Shown: positions 9,279 through 19,352, counted from the first letter of the stretch. The stretch: DNA of 64,000 nucleotides from Domibacillus indicus (GCF_023715895.1 NZ_JAMBOO010000001.1:1-64000), one strand, 5' to 3'. The notes: generated from the letters alone by a model not told the origin. A program made the numbers and translations.

Positions 9279-11611
9279 GTTAATCGTTCCTCCCAGTGTC
9301 TAGCGGGCTGCTTCATCCATTCATCCAGAATTATTTTTAATTCACGGTAGGATGAGTACAGCAGCTTTTGTTCAAGGTTAAATTGCGTCTGCTTTCGTAT
9401 GTAGGCAGGCGACTCGCTCAAATCACGCTTGTCCGCTTCTCTTTGCACTTCAATCTTTCCATTCTCTAGTTTAACAAATCCAAGCTCTAAAAACACGTTT
9501 GACATAAAACGAACAGCAGCATAAGACCAGCCCTGCTTTTTCGCCAGCAGCTCACCATGCTGTTTCACATCAAATGAGCCTCTTTTCAATAAAAATGCGT
9601 AATACCATTTGAAATGATCCCGTGTTGGCATCGAACTGAAGAAATGATTCTCCTGCGTGCTGAAATGGGCATAAATACGAGCCGGCGACTTTCCACCCAA
9701 GAGTGACTTGATCACTTCTTCCCTTTCCGGCAAATCTAACAGTACTACATTTTTGCCATCCATTTCAACGGCTTGGGCATCCTGTTCGTTTTGAACAAAT
9801 ACGACATTAGGATCCCCTGATGCACGGCTGAAGGATACAGCGACCTTTACATCGGGTATGTTCTTGTACCAGCTTGAAACATTTCTTCCGCCGCGCATAT
9901 CAAACAGCTGGCATTCGTCCACCCGAAGGTCGCGAAGCATAAGCTGCGGGCGGCGCATATTATTCCATTCATTAATAGACAGTTCGCCAATCACCGAAAT
10001 GTCTGATGTTTTCGCTATTTGATCGGCGTACTCTCCCATGCCAAAACCGACTCCGTCAATGGTCTGCCCGTTTTGTTCAAACGCTGCTTTTAAGTGCGTT
10101 TGGTTGGCGCCAATCTTTTTCATCGAAGCAATTTTAGCATCCTGGATCACAAAAAGCGGTTTCGGGTTGTTCATGCCAAACGGCGCCAGCTTATTCAGCT
10201 CCTCAATCCCCTGCACTGTAATATCAGACACCGAGGCCTGCGCATCGACTTGAACAATCGGCGTAAAATCCTCTTCCCTAAGTGTATCCTTAGCGATACG
10301 AACCATACGGCTGCGCAGCTCATCTACATCATGAATCGACAGGGTCATGCCGGCAGCCATTGGATGACCGCCGAAATGCGGCAAAATATCCCGGCAGGTT
10401 GACAAGCTTTTAAACAAATCAAAGCCTTTAATGCTTCTGGCTGAGCCTTTCGCAATGCCTTTCTCAGAATCAAAACCAAGCACGATAGCCGGCCGATAAA
10501 ATGTATCAGTCAAACGGGACGCAACAATTCCGACAACACCGGGATTCCACCCTTCCTTGCCTACCACAATGACCGGGTACTCATCCGGCGGAAACTCCTG
10601 ATTTACCATGTCAATTGCTTCTTTTGCCATGTCGTTGACGATAGACTGCCGTTGTTTATTCATTGCGTCAATTTCTTCTGCAAGCATCATCGCTTCTTCT
10701 ATGTCTTCCGTTAACATTAATTCTGCAGCAGGACCTGCATCATCAAGGCGGCCAGCTGCATTAATACGCGGTCCGATCATAAATCCGACCGTTTCTTCAT
10801 CAATAGATGACTGCTCTGTGCCCGTCTGTTTGCAAAGCGCGACAATACCCGGCCGCTCTGTCTGGCGCAGGGCGGACAGACCTTTTTTGGCAATCAGCCG
10901 GTTCTCTCCGTACAGCGGCACCAGATCGGCAATCGTGCCAATTGCAGCCAAATCAAGCAGATGTTCCGGTACTTTCCCGTATAACGCATGTGCCACCTTC
11001 AGCGCCACCCCTACACCGGCAAGATACCCAAATGGATACGTGCCCTCTGGATGCTTCGGGTGTATAATCGCTAATGCTTCCGGCAGTACAGGCCCGGGTT
11101 CGTGATGATCCGTAATAATTAAGTCAATGCCAATCTCCTTGGCCACCTGTGCTTCATGAACGCCTGAAATTCCGGTATCAACCGTAATAATCAAACCAAA
11201 GCCACTTTCTTTCGCATGACGAAAAGCCGGCTCATTCGGACCATAGCCTTCAGTGAACCGGTTCGGAATATAATAATCAGCGAGAACACCATAATCGCGA
11301 AGCGCTGTTAAAAGCAGCGACGTACTGCTGACACCGTCAGCGTCATAGTCACCAAAAACAAGAACAGCTTCTTCCCGCTCTTTCGCCTGACGAATGCGGT
11401 CGATTGCTTTGTTCATATCTTTTAACAAAAAAGGATCGTGAAAAGCGACACCTTCATCAAACAAAAATGCACGTGCTTCTTCTTTTTCTGTGATTCCCCG
11501 TCCCAATAAAAGCGATGCAGCGAGAGGGCTTGTTCCAACTTCCTCCGCAAACGCTTCACTTTTTTTGTGGTCCACTTCTTTCAAGGACCAGCGCATTTTT
11601 GGTTTCAGCAT
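9275..11611 (-). CDS. recJ: Single-strand-specific 5'-3' exonuclease RecJ
   Basis: 778 aa. It degrades single-stranded DNA 5' to 3' in recombination and repair. DHH-family motifs are visible: [11 protein letters not shown] (about 84-94), [10 protein letters not shown] (about 139-148), the DHH triad in [11 protein letters not shown] (about 161-171), and a DHHA1 GGHPMAAG motif (about 405-412). The start is taken at 11611, where GGGGTG precedes the ATG; an upstream in-frame ATG at 11662 lacks this and adds 17 unconserved residues. The C-terminal extension typical of Firmicutes RecJ is present. Confidence 0.95.
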   Translation of the reverse strand: MLKPKMRWSLKEVDHKKSEAFAEEVGTSPLAASLLLGRGITEKEEARAFLFDEGVAFHDPFLLKDMNKAIDRIRQAKEREEAVLVFGDYDADGVSSTSLLLTALRDYGVLADYYIPNRFTEGYGPNEPAFRHAKESGFGLIITVDTGISGVHEAQVAKEIGIDLIITDHHEPGPVLPEALAIIHPKHPEGTYPFGYLAGVGVALKVAHALYGKVPEHLLDLAAIGTIADLVPLYGENRLIAKKGLSALRQTERPGIVALCKQTGTEQSSIDEETVGFMIGPRINAAGRLDDAGPAAELMLTEDIEEAMMLAEEIDAMNKQRQSIVNDMAKEAIDMVNQEFPPDEYPVIVVGKEGWNPGVVGIVASRLTDTFYRPAIVLGFDSEKGIAKGSARSIKGFDLFKSLSTCRDILPHFGGHPMAAGMTLSIHDVDELRSRMVRIAKDTLREEDFTPIVQVDAQASVSDITVQGIEELNKLAPFGMNNPKPLFVIQDAKIASMKKIGANQTHLKAAFEQNGQTIDGVGFGMGEYADQIAKTSDISVIGELSINEWNNMRRPQLMLRDLRVDECQLFDMRGGRNVSSWYKNIPDVKVAVSFSRASGDPNVVFVQNEQDAQAVEMDGKNVVLLDLPEREEVIKSLLGGKSPARIYAHFSTQENHFFSSMPTRDHFKWYYAFLLKRGSFDVKQHGELLAKKQGWSYAAVRFMSNVFLELGFVKLENGKIEVQREADKRDLSESPAYIRKQTQFNLEQKLLYSSYRELKIILDEWMKQPARHWEERLT

Positions 11612-11677
11612 AATTTCACCCCATAACGTACTCATTATACGGGTCAATTGAACAAATGACAATATGATTCAAAAGAA

Positions 11678-11706
11678 GAGAGCTGAGTGGGTTTCACTCA
11701 GCTCTC
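11678..11706 (-). terminator. Terminator after lapA
   Basis: A 12-bp perfect stem (11678-11689 with 11695-11706) with T-rich sequence on both sides. It separates lapA from recJ. Confidence 0.75.
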
Positions 11707-11715
11707 CTTTTTCTT

Positions 11716-12051
11716 TTATGAATCACCGTCCGGCGCCAGCCGGGTTGACGTAGCAGCGGGTGTTCTCTGCTCCCGGTGCTCAAGCTTTAATTCGTGCAAT
11801 TCTTTTTTTAGCTGCTCATTTTGCCGGACCAGCTCCTTACGCTGCCGCTTAAGTGCCAATGTACGAAACAAACTAAACATAAAGATAGCGAGTCCGCCAA
11901 GCAGCACAGAAAACAAAATAACAAGAATTAGCGGCCATTGTGCAGAACCAAATAGGTAATTTACCGTTACCGGATTTACATTAATGACAGCAAAAACAGC
12001 GATAACAAGTGCGAAAATCAATCCTAAAATAAGAGCTGTTTGTGTTTTCAT
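11716..12051 (-). CDS. lapA: LapA-family membrane protein
   Basis: 111 aa. It has two transmembrane segments (about 5-25 and 40-62), then a basic charged coiled-coil tail (LKRQRKELVRQNEQLKKELHEL). This is the lipopolysaccharide-assembly-LapA domain layout, and it sits at the yrvD position of B. subtilis. The function in Gram-positive bacteria is not established. GGGAGGGG precedes the ATG. Confidence 0.85.
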   Translation of the reverse strand: MKTQTALILGLIFALVIAVFAVINVNPVTVNYLFGSAQWPLILVILFSVLLGGLAIFMFSLFRTLALKRQRKELVRQNEQLKKELHELKLEHREQRTPAATSTRLAPDGDS

Positions 12052-12178
12052 CTTTTCCCCTCCCTACATGTCTTTACTTTTCCTTTTTCGAATTCACTTC
12101 AAACATTGGCCGGCCGCTTCTCTCTTGAATTCTTTTTCCAAAACAGGCACGATAAGAGAAAAAGAAAGCAGGAGTAGC

Positions 12179-13225
12179 ATGCAGCGTTTTTATATCGACA
12201 TTCTTCAAGGAAGAGGGAGTTATTATGATCTCGGGCTTCTTGCCGGCGAAAAATTAAAGGAATCGCCGCTTTTTGCGGCTCATCAAAAACGGCGCCAAAA
12301 GTCTCTTCGTTCTTATGATATTGATTTCAAAAAGGTAAAAGCCTACTTTCAATCCTTCCTTCCTCTTATATGGGAAGAGCTTGAGGGCCTTGCAGAGTCC
12401 CTTAGCTGGTCTTTATATGAGGTGGTTCACGAATACAGCGGTTTTCAAGCCGATGATGTAAACAGCGGATGTTCTGCCCTGATGAACAATGGCATTTTCG
12501 CAAGAAACTATGATTATCACCCGAAAACCTATGAAGGCAGACTTTTATTGTGGCAGCCTGATCATGGCTACGCTTCAGTCGGTATAAGCGGCAGGATGAT
12601 TGGGCGGATTGACGGCATGAATGAAAAAGGGCTTGTGATTGGCTTTCACTTTGTAAATCGGCGTCGTGCTGAAGATGGATTTACGTGCAGCGTTATCGCT
12701 CGCATGGTGCTGGACTCGTGTGCGACAACAGACCAGGCGATCGACCTGCTTCGTTCTATTCCACATCGACATGCATTTAATTACTCTCTTTATGATGCCT
12801 CCATGCATAGTGCAGTTGTCGAAGCGTCACCACGAGGGGTACAAGTGCACAAGCAGGCTGCAGCTTGTGCGAATCATTTTCTCTCGGACACCTTATCGTC
12901 CGAAAACCGCCATCATACAGCTGAGTCTATAGAACGGCTGCAGACGCTGCAACACTTTTCCGGAACCGCACAAAGCACCATGGAACGATACAAGCTTTTC
13001 AACGATCCTGCTTATGGCATTTTTAAAAAGAAATACGCCAGCTGGGCGGGAACACTTCACACAACCGTATATGAACCGGCTTCTCTCCGGATGCTTCTTG
13101 GCGTCGGCGAAAGCGCCCATCCTCTTCCCATTGACTTCGGCCGCTGGCTGGCTGGAGAGCGGCTTCCCATTACCCGTGTGTTTGGAAAAATTGATTCGAA
13201 TGAGTCGTTTTTGCATATGTCATGA
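12179..13225 (+). CDS. C45/choloylglycine-hydrolase-like N-terminal nucleophile amidohydrolase
   Basis: 348 aa. It resembles the acyl-CoA:6-aminopenicillanate acyltransferase (peptidase C45) branch of the Ntn hydrolases. The likely nucleophile is C98 in NSGCSAL, exposed by self-cleavage after G97; FARNYDYHP (about 107-115) follows as in C45 proteins, and a MNEKGLVIGFHF strand comes later. Members cleave or transfer linear amide bonds; the substrate here cannot be told. The start at 12179 has AGGAG 4-5 nt upstream. A longer in-frame reading exists but would run back through the lapA promoter region. It is a lone plus-strand gene between lapA and the symporter, absent from this place in B. subtilis as far as I recall. 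Confidence 0.8.
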   Translation: MQRFYIDILQGRGSYYDLGLLAGEKLKESPLFAAHQKRRQKSLRSYDIDFKKVKAYFQSFLPLIWEELEGLAESLSWSLYEVVHEYSGFQADDVNSGCSALMNNGIFARNYDYHPKTYEGRLLLWQPDHGYASVGISGRMIGRIDGMNEKGLVIGFHFVNRRRAEDGFTCSVIARMVLDSCATTDQAIDLLRSIPHRHAFNYSLYDASMHSAVVEASPRGVQVHKQAAACANHFLSDTLSSENRHHTAESIERLQTLQHFSGTAQSTMERYKLFNDPAYGIFKKKYASWAGTLHTTVYEPASLRMLLGVGESAHPLPIDFGRWLAGERLPITRVFGKIDSNESFLHMS

Positions 13226-13233
13226 GCGTACAA

Positions 13234-13264
13234 AAAAAGACAGGCTTTTTCAGCCTGTCTTTTT
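13234..13264. terminator. Bidirectional terminator between the hydrolase and symporter genes
   Basis: A 13-bp stem, 13234-13246 with 13252-13264, with A and T tracts on both arms. It serves the two convergent genes. Confidence 0.85.
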
Positions 13265-13266
13265 TA

Positions 13267-14547
13267 TTATGCAGATTTTGATTGCTGTATTTGACGCACT
13301 TCTTCGAGGTATTGTCTCCCTTTCGCTTCATTGTACTGTCCTTCCCATTTAGACATTACAATAGCAGCAAGAGAGTTACCTACAACGTTAACCACTGTAC
13401 GGGCCATGTCCATGATCCGGTCGATTCCCGCGATGAATGCCAAGCCTTCAACCGGGATTCCCACGCTTCCAAGTGTAGCAAGAAGCACGACGAAGGAAAC
13501 GCCTGGAACTCCTGCAATCCCTTTAGAAGTAACCATTAACACAAGTACAAGTGAGAGTTGTTCTGCCATCGACAAGTCGATTCCATACATTTGCGCGATA
13601 AACAAAGCTGCAATCGCCTGGTAAAGGGTAGATCCATCAAGGTTGAATGAATAACCCGTTGGAATAACGAATGAAACGATCGCTTTCGGGCAGCCGAACT
13701 TCTCCATTTTTTCAATTAATTTCGGCAGCACTGTCTCCGAACTTGACGTGGTATACGCAAGAATCATTTCGTCTTTTAAAATTCTAAATACGTTAAAAAT
13801 GTTTACTCCAGCGATTTTCGCTGTAATTCCCAATACCACAAGGATAAAGAAAATCATTGACCCGTATACAAGAATAACCAATTTGCTTAGCGGGATCAGT
13901 GATTCAACCCCGAATTTAGATACGGTTACACCAATCAAGGCAAACACGCCGAACGGCGCGAATTTCATGATTTGGTTTGTAATATAAAACATCGCCTCTG
14001 CCGTTCCCTGGAAAAATTGCAGAACCGGCTTTCCTTTTTCACCGATTGCGGCAATACCAAGACCAAATACAACAGAGAAAAAGATGATTGCCAGCATATC
14101 ACCCTCTGCAAGAGACGTGAATAAGTTTGACGGCACGATATTGACAAACGTTTCAGCAAACCCATGGCTGGATGTTTCTTCTGTTGTGTCTACGTAGCTG
14201 CTGATATCGGTTTTATCCAAATTGGACATATCAACTCCAGCACCCGGCTGAAAAATATTGGCGGCAGCAAGACCGACCAAAATCGCGATTGTTGTAATGA
14301 TTTCAAAGTAAAGAATTGTTTTACCGCCCAGTCTTCCAAGCTTTTTCGTGTCGCCGACACCGGCTACCCCGACAATAATGCTGGAAATGACAATCGGAAT
14401 GACAATCATTTTAATGAGACGCAGAAAAATATCGCCAATTGGCTGCAGATACGTGGCAACATGCGGGTTTCCAAAAAACATGGCTCCGACCGCTATACCA
14501 AGAATTAAACCAATTAAAATCTGCCATGCTAAACCTATTTTTTTCAT
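13267..14547 (-). CDS. Sodium- or proton-coupled dicarboxylate/glutamate symporter (DAACS family)
   Basis: 426 aa. The family imports glutamate, aspartate or C4-dicarboxylates with Na+ or H+. It has about eight transmembrane segments plus two re-entrant loops. Diagnostic motifs are the serine-rich loop TSSSETVLP (about 269-277), SFNLDGST (about 303-310) and DRIMDMARTVVNVVGN (about 377-392). This is the GltP/GltT/DctP group; the D and R of the last motif suggest an acidic amino acid or dicarboxylate, but which is not decidable. It is divergent from a GlnK/GlnL-like two-component system that may control it through the repeats at 14701-14730. Confidence 0.9.
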   Translation of the reverse strand: MKKIGLAWQILIGLILGIAVGAMFFGNPHVATYLQPIGDIFLRLIKMIVIPIVISSIIVGVAGVGDTKKLGRLGGKTILYFEIITTIAILVGLAAANIFQPGAGVDMSNLDKTDISSYVDTTEETSSHGFAETFVNIVPSNLFTSLAEGDMLAIIFFSVVFGLGIAAIGEKGKPVLQFFQGTAEAMFYITNQIMKFAPFGVFALIGVTVSKFGVESLIPLSKLVILVYGSMIFFILVVLGITAKIAGVNIFNVFRILKDEMILAYTTSSSETVLPKLIEKMEKFGCPKAIVSFVIPTGYSFNLDGSTLYQAIAALFIAQMYGIDLSMAEQLSLVLVLMVTSKGIAGVPGVSFVVLLATLGSVGIPVEGLAFIAGIDRIMDMARTVVNVVGNSLAAIVMSKWEGQYNEAKGRQYLEEVRQIQQSKSA

Positions 14548-14700
14548 TTCATCAATCCCTTCCCCTTATTTATCATCCATCGCTGCATTCAACTGTCCGC
14601 CAAATGCGGCTGGTTATTCCCTAAAAAAAGCTGTCAACTGTGCTTTTTTTATTTACATCCAGATGACAGGTATACTTCCATGTATATAACTATATTTCAC

Positions 14701-14730
14701 TACCTACAAAATCATACAATTACCTACAAA
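14701..14730. promoter_or_regulatory. Direct repeats, likely response-regulator operator
   Basis: The decamer TACCTACAAA occurs at 14701-14710 and again at 14721-14730, exactly 20 bp apart (two helical turns). It lies in the 300-bp gap between the symporter and the divergent kinase gene, upstream of a weak AT-rich symporter promoter region. The layout fits binding of the adjacent GlnL-like regulator, which is inference. The rest of the gap (14548-14848) holds only A/T tracts and the kinase promoter. Confidence 0.55.
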
Positions 14731-14763
14731 GGGAGCGTTTTTTTATATAAAAAAAACGTTAAG

Positions 14764-14792
14764 TTGTATTACGTATCGCCCAATTGTATACT
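14764..14792 (+). promoter_or_regulatory. Promoter of the two-component operon
   Basis: TTGTAT (14764-14769), 17-bp spacer, TATACT (14787-14792). A strong AGGAGG follows at 14815-14820. Confidence 0.65.
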
Positions 14793-14848
14793 ATTCTTCA
14801 TAAATCGAAACAAAAGGAGGGGTTTTTATTTTTCCTTCCCGTGCCTTT

Positions 14849-16108
14849 TTGAAAAATGAGCGGCTCCTGATACTTATCATGATTTTCGCTGTTCCAGCAG
14901 CAGGAGAACTGAAGATTTATCCATTTGGAGAAGTGTTCCGGATTGGCCTGGGTCCACCGGTTATGTTTTTCTTTTTGTTATATTTAAGGAAAGAACGGAT
15001 CATATGGGCCGGCCTGCTTACCGCTGCAGCGGTCTTTTTATTTCGTACCGGTCTTGAGACAGCTTCTTTTCATGAACAAGATCTCATTCTTTCTTTTTCG
15101 CATCATGTTCCAGCTTTTATTTATTATTTTTCATACGCTTGTTTGTTCCGTCTTTTTTACGTAAAAAGTCATCGAAATAGGCTGCTTGGCGTTGGATTTG
15201 CCATGCTTGGAATTGATTTGGCTTCCAATTCTATCGAGCTTTTTATTGATTATCTGCTGTTTGAGATTTCTCTTTCTTTCAACGACATAAAAGAAATTAT
15301 TCTGATTGCACTTGCCCGCAGTTTTATCGTTGTTAGTTTGTTGAACATGCTGAAACTAAATGAAGCGCATACAAGAGAAAAGCATATCACGGAGCGAAAT
15401 GAGTATATGCTCATGCTTGTTTCCAGTTTGTATGAAGAAACCGTTTATTTAAAAAAAACGCTCACTGATGCAGAAGAAGCGACAAAAGAATCCTATCATC
15501 TCTATCGCTCTCTAAAACAGGAAGATCATCCGGCAAGCCAGGAGGCATTGAAGCTGGCGGGTAAAATTCACGATATTAAAAAAGATAATCAGCGGATTTA
15601 TGCCGGACTTTCCAATGTGATTACAAACGAAAGCCCGAAAGATTTTATGAGTGCCGAGGAACTTCTTCAACTAACAGTCCAGATTAATGAAAAGTATGCT
15701 ATTGCCTTAAAAAAGAAGGTGACCTTTTTATCTGCAGTATCGGGAGAGCATCCTCCGTATCATGCTTATACGTTCCTGTCCCTTCTGAATAATTTGGTTT
15801 CAAATGCTGTCGAGGCCATACCGAAGGAAGGGTTTGTCCAAATCAAGCTTTTATCACAGCAGGAGCACATTGAGCTTCAGGTGCGCAATAGCGGTCTTTC
15901 TATTTCCGATAAATATCAGAAGGTAATTTTCGAGCCGGGCTTTACAACAAAGTATGATGAGCAAGGAAACCCTTCAACAGGCATTGGGCTTGCCCATGTA
16001 AAGGAGATCGTGAATGGCTTTCATGGCAGCATTGAATTAAAAAATGAACAGGGCAGTGTTTTGTTTCAAATTAACATTCCGGTTCAGGCGTTTATGCAGA
16101 AAGGTTGA
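14849..16108 (+). CDS. Sensor histidine kinase, GlnK (YcbA)-like
   Basis: 419 aa from a TTG start. About five or six membrane segments fill residues 1-170. A coiled linker and a dimerisation region with the probable phospho-histidine H241 (GKIHDIKKD) follow. Then comes an HATPase domain with N box LLNNLVSNAVEAI (about 313-325) and G box STGIGLAHV near 387. This layout matches B. subtilis GlnK, which senses glutamine; the ligand here is unknown. The only good Shine-Dalgarno (14815-14820) is 28 nt before the TTG but 7 nt before an in-frame ATT at 14828, so the true product may be 426 aa. The response regulator begins 6 bp downstream. Confidence 0.85.
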   Translation: MKNERLLILIMIFAVPAAGELKIYPFGEVFRIGLGPPVMFFFLLYLRKERIIWAGLLTAAAVFLFRTGLETASFHEQDLILSFSHHVPAFIYYFSYACLFRLFYVKSHRNRLLGVGFAMLGIDLASNSIELFIDYLLFEISLSFNDIKEIILIALARSFIVVSLLNMLKLNEAHTREKHITERNEYMLMLVSSLYEETVYLKKTLTDAEEATKESYHLYRSLKQEDHPASQEALKLAGKIHDIKKDNQRIYAGLSNVITNESPKDFMSAEELLQLTVQINEKYAIALKKKVTFLSAVSGEHPPYHAYTFLSLLNNLVSNAVEAIPKEGFVQIKLLSQQEHIELQVRNSGLSISDKYQKVIFEPGFTTKYDEQGNPSTGIGLAHVKEIVNGFHGSIELKNEQGSVLFQINIPVQAFMQKG

Positions 16109-16114
16109 TTACAT

Positions 16115-17047
16115 ATGCGTTTTTTTCTTGTAGATGATGATGATGCAATTCGTCTTACGCTGACGAAAATTATTGAAGATGAGGATTTGGGAGAAGTAGC
16201 CGGAGAACAAGCAGATGGCGATGGATTAACCGGTGCGTTTTTGAACATGCAAAAAATTGATATCCTTTTTATTGATTTGCTGATGCCCATCAAAGACGGC
16301 CTGGAAACGATCCGCGACCTGGCAGGGTACAATGGCAAAGTGATTATGATTTCACAAGTAGAAACGAAGGAACTGATCGGCGAAGCATACGCCCTCGGTG
16401 TAGAATACTACGTTATGAAACCGATCAATCGAATTGAAATCATTACGGTTATTCGAAAAGTAAAAGAGCGGATTCAGCTTGAAAAATCAATCCAGACGAT
16501 TAAAACATCCTTAAACAGCCTGCTGCCGGCCGAAGAATCGGACAGACGCGCTGCACAAAGCGAAACGAGCTTAATCGATACAGGAGAATACCTGCTGGCT
16601 GAAATGGGGATTGTCGGCCATAACGGTGCGAAGGATTTGCTTGATATTCTTTCTTTTTTATTTTCAGACGAGGAATCTGCTTTTGATCAAAGCTTTCCTT
16701 CTTTAAAAACCATTTTTGAAAAGACGATTCAAAAAAGACTGGGTGAATCTGCTTCCGCCCAAGCGGTTAACAGGGAAATAAAAGCTTCGGAACAGCGGGT
16801 CCGCCGCGCTATTATTCACTCCATCGTTCATTTCGCTTCACTCGGGCTGACTGATTACGCCAATCCTAAATTTGAGTTTTATGCGGCCAAGTTTTTTGAT
16901 TTTATGACCGTCCGCCAAAAAATGCTGGAACTGCAAAAAGACCCAAATGCCGCTTCTGCTCCCGTTAAAGTGAATATGAAAAAATTTATCCAAATGTTCT
17001 TTTTTGAAGCGAAACGCTTAAGAACCGAAACAAACCACCCATATTAA
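16115..17047 (+). CDS. Response regulator, GlnL (YcbB)-like
   Basis: 310 aa. A receiver domain at residues 1-120 has the acidic pocket (LVDDDD), phospho-acceptor D54 (LFIDLLMP) and the conserved lysine in MKPIN (about 107-111). The C-terminal half lacks a classic winged helix and instead resembles the YcbB domain of B. subtilis GlnL, which binds DNA and activates glutamine transport and glutaminase genes. It is in an operon with the kinase and divergent from the symporter, its probable target. The ATG is 6 bp after the kinase stop. Confidence 0.87.
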   Translation: MRFFLVDDDDAIRLTLTKIIEDEDLGEVAGEQADGDGLTGAFLNMQKIDILFIDLLMPIKDGLETIRDLAGYNGKVIMISQVETKELIGEAYALGVEYYVMKPINRIEIITVIRKVKERIQLEKSIQTIKTSLNSLLPAEESDRRAAQSETSLIDTGEYLLAEMGIVGHNGAKDLLDILSFLFSDEESAFDQSFPSLKTIFEKTIQKRLGESASAQAVNREIKASEQRVRRAIIHSIVHFASLGLTDYANPKFEFYAAKFFDFMTVRQKMLELQKDPNAASAPVKVNMKKFIQMFFFEAKRLRTETNHPY

Positions 17048-17050
17048 CAG

Positions 17051-17086
17051 AAAAAACCTGCAGACTGATGCGTCTGCAGGTTTTTT
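17051..17086. terminator. Bidirectional terminator between the regulator and secDF
   Basis: A 15-bp perfect stem, 17051-17065 with 17072-17086, with A and T tracts at the two ends, between convergent genes. Confidence 0.9.
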
Positions 17087-17090
17087 GCAT

Positions 17091-19352
17091 TTATACTTGT
17101 AATTCGTCTTTGTTTGCTGCTTTTTCTTTGTACGTAATTAATTTGCCTTTTTTCTTTAATTCTTTCTTTTTCCAAATCAGCCATAGCTGGGAAGCAATAA
17201 AGATAGACGAGTATGCTCCACCAATCAAGCCGACCAAAAGCGCAATAGAGAAGTTTAAGATCGACGGGCTTCCAAGCACAATCAACGTGATAACAGCAAT
17301 GACGACAGTTAAAACCGTATTGATAGAACGGGCCAGCGTCTGCCGGATACTTTTATTGACAATATTGTCCAACTGCTCCGGTGCCGTGATTTTCTTTGCT
17401 TTCGTCATATTTTCGCGAATCCGGTCAAATGTAACGATCGTATCGTTAATTGAATACCCGACAATCGTCAATACAGCCGCGATAAAGGTAATATCGACTT
17501 CAAGGCGCGTTAAACTGAAAAACGCAATGATGAAGAATACGTCATGCAAAAGTGCTAAAACGGCAGCAAGGCCCATATAAAATTCAAAGCGGAACGCCAC
17601 ATATAAAATAATTCCTATTGTGGCAATGGCAAGTGCCTTTATTGCATTTTTCGCCAGCTCTTTCCCAACGACCGGCGAAACGGTGCTGATATTTGGCTCA
17701 GAGCCAAATTTTTCATTCATGCCTGCTTTGACTTTAGCAATTTCCTGCTGCGTCAGCGCTTCATCAAACCGGGCAGATGCAATGGTTTGATTGTCCCCGC
17801 CAAGCGTTACATTTACGTCATAGCCAAGCTTGTCGAGCTCTGCTTCAACCGCCTCCTCGGTTAACGGTTTCTCAGACAGCAATTCCATCCGGGAACCGCT
17901 GGAGAAATCAATACCGAGGTTTAAACGGAACACAGCCAGTACAATCATGCCGGCAATAATCGCCACAGCCGACAGTGCAAACAGCTTTTTATGCGGTTTA
18001 ACAAAATCCAGCTTGTCAAATTTAGTTGGCAGATCCAGTGCATCATATCCTTCACTGATCGGATGAATATCTGCTTTTTTCACGCCAAACCAGCCCGGCT
18101 TATTATTTAGCCAGTTGCTTTTTACAAGAATGCTCATCAGCACCCTTGCACCCCAGATAGCGGTAATAAAGCTGACAAGAATACTGATAATCAAAGTTGT
18201 CGCAAAGCCTTTTACAGAGCTTGTCCCAAAGTAAAATAAAACGCCGCCTGCCAGCAGTGTCGTTAAGTTTGCGTCAACGACGGTCAGGAAGGCATTGCTG
18301 CTTCCTGTCTTGAAAGCGGCTTTGATCGGCCGGCCGATCTTAATTTCTTCCTTGATCCGCTCTGCGGTAATGATGTTTGCATCTACTGCCATCCCAACCC
18401 CAAGTATAAGAGCCGCGATACCCGGCAGCGTCATGACTGCACCAAGCAAATCAAAAATAAGCAGTGTTAAGTAAAGAAAGGCTATCAGTGTAATGACTGC
18501 TACGAATCCCGGCAAGCGGTAATATAGAATCATAAATAAGAAGATGATCCCGATACCAACAATACCAGCCAGCATCGTTTCATTGAGTGCTTGTTCACCA
18601 AACTGTGCCCCAACGGACGTTGAATATATTTCTTTCAGTTTGACCGGAAGAGCCCCTGCATCCAGCAGTGCTGCAAGTTCCTGTGCTTCTTCTACTGTAA
18701 AATCCCCTTGAATGGTGACTTCTGTTGTATTGAATACCTCGTCAACATTTGGGGCCGACAAAAACTTCGGATTTTCTTTTTGAACTTCCTTGGCAAAAGA
18801 ATCTTTGCCTTCTTCAAAATCAAGCCAGATGACCAGCTGATTGTTTGGTGCCATGGAAACAATTTTTTCTGTTACTTCTTTGAATTTATCTTTATCTTTT
18901 AACTTAACAGCGACGTTGGGCTGCCCTGTTTCCGTAAAGGACTGCTCAGCTCCACCTTCGACAAGATCGCTTCCATCCATCATCAACTTGTCGTTTACAT
19001 CGCGAAAAGATAAATTTGCCTGTGTAGACAGCATGCTTCGTGCCTGCTCCTGATCCTCTATACCAGCCAGCTGCACACGAATCCGATTGCCTTCCTCCAC
19101 TTGAATGCTTGGCTCGCTGACACCGAGAGCGTTAATTCGCTTATCCAGCGCTTCAGCGGTATCCGCTACTACACTTTCCGTTATTTTCTGTCCTTCTTTT
19201 GCAGGCTGTACTTCATACAGCACTTCAAAACCACCCTGCAAATCAAGCCCCAGCTTAATATCCTGGACGATGTTTTTTGCCGTTGTACTCATCGCTCCTA
19301 ACAAAACGAGGACCACGAGCAAAAAAGCAACGATCCGGCTCCGTTTTACCAT
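17091..19352 (-). CDS. secDF: SecDF fused protein translocase subunit
   Basis: 753 aa. SecD and SecF are fused in one chain, as is usual in Bacillus. It pulls exported proteins through SecYEG using the proton gradient. There are twelve predicted membrane segments: one at the N terminus, then the P1 periplasmic region with GLDLQGG (about 34-40), SecD segments to about residue 420, a linker, SecF TM1 near 455-475, FSSGSRMELL, and a second five-TM block. AAGGAGTGG precedes the ATG. It neighbours yajC as in other Firmicutes, separated by spoVB and comN. Confidence 0.96.
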   Translation of the reverse strand: MVKRSRIVAFLLVVLVLLGAMSTTAKNIVQDIKLGLDLQGGFEVLYEVQPAKEGQKITESVVADTAEALDKRINALGVSEPSIQVEEGNRIRVQLAGIEDQEQARSMLSTQANLSFRDVNDKLMMDGSDLVEGGAEQSFTETGQPNVAVKLKDKDKFKEVTEKIVSMAPNNQLVIWLDFEEGKDSFAKEVQKENPKFLSAPNVDEVFNTTEVTIQGDFTVEEAQELAALLDAGALPVKLKEIYSTSVGAQFGEQALNETMLAGIVGIGIIFLFMILYYRLPGFVAVITLIAFLYLTLLIFDLLGAVMTLPGIAALILGVGMAVDANIITAERIKEEIKIGRPIKAAFKTGSSNAFLTVVDANLTTLLAGGVLFYFGTSSVKGFATTLIISILVSFITAIWGARVLMSILVKSNWLNNKPGWFGVKKADIHPISEGYDALDLPTKFDKLDFVKPHKKLFALSAVAIIAGMIVLAVFRLNLGIDFSSGSRMELLSEKPLTEEAVEAELDKLGYDVNVTLGGDNQTIASARFDEALTQQEIAKVKAGMNEKFGSEPNISTVSPVVGKELAKNAIKALAIATIGIILYVAFRFEFYMGLAAVLALLHDVFFIIAFFSLTRLEVDITFIAAVLTIVGYSINDTIVTFDRIRENMTKAKKITAPEQLDNIVNKSIRQTLARSINTVLTVVIAVITLIVLGSPSILNFSIALLVGLIGGAYSSIFIASQLWLIWKKKELKKKGKLITYKEKAANKDELQV

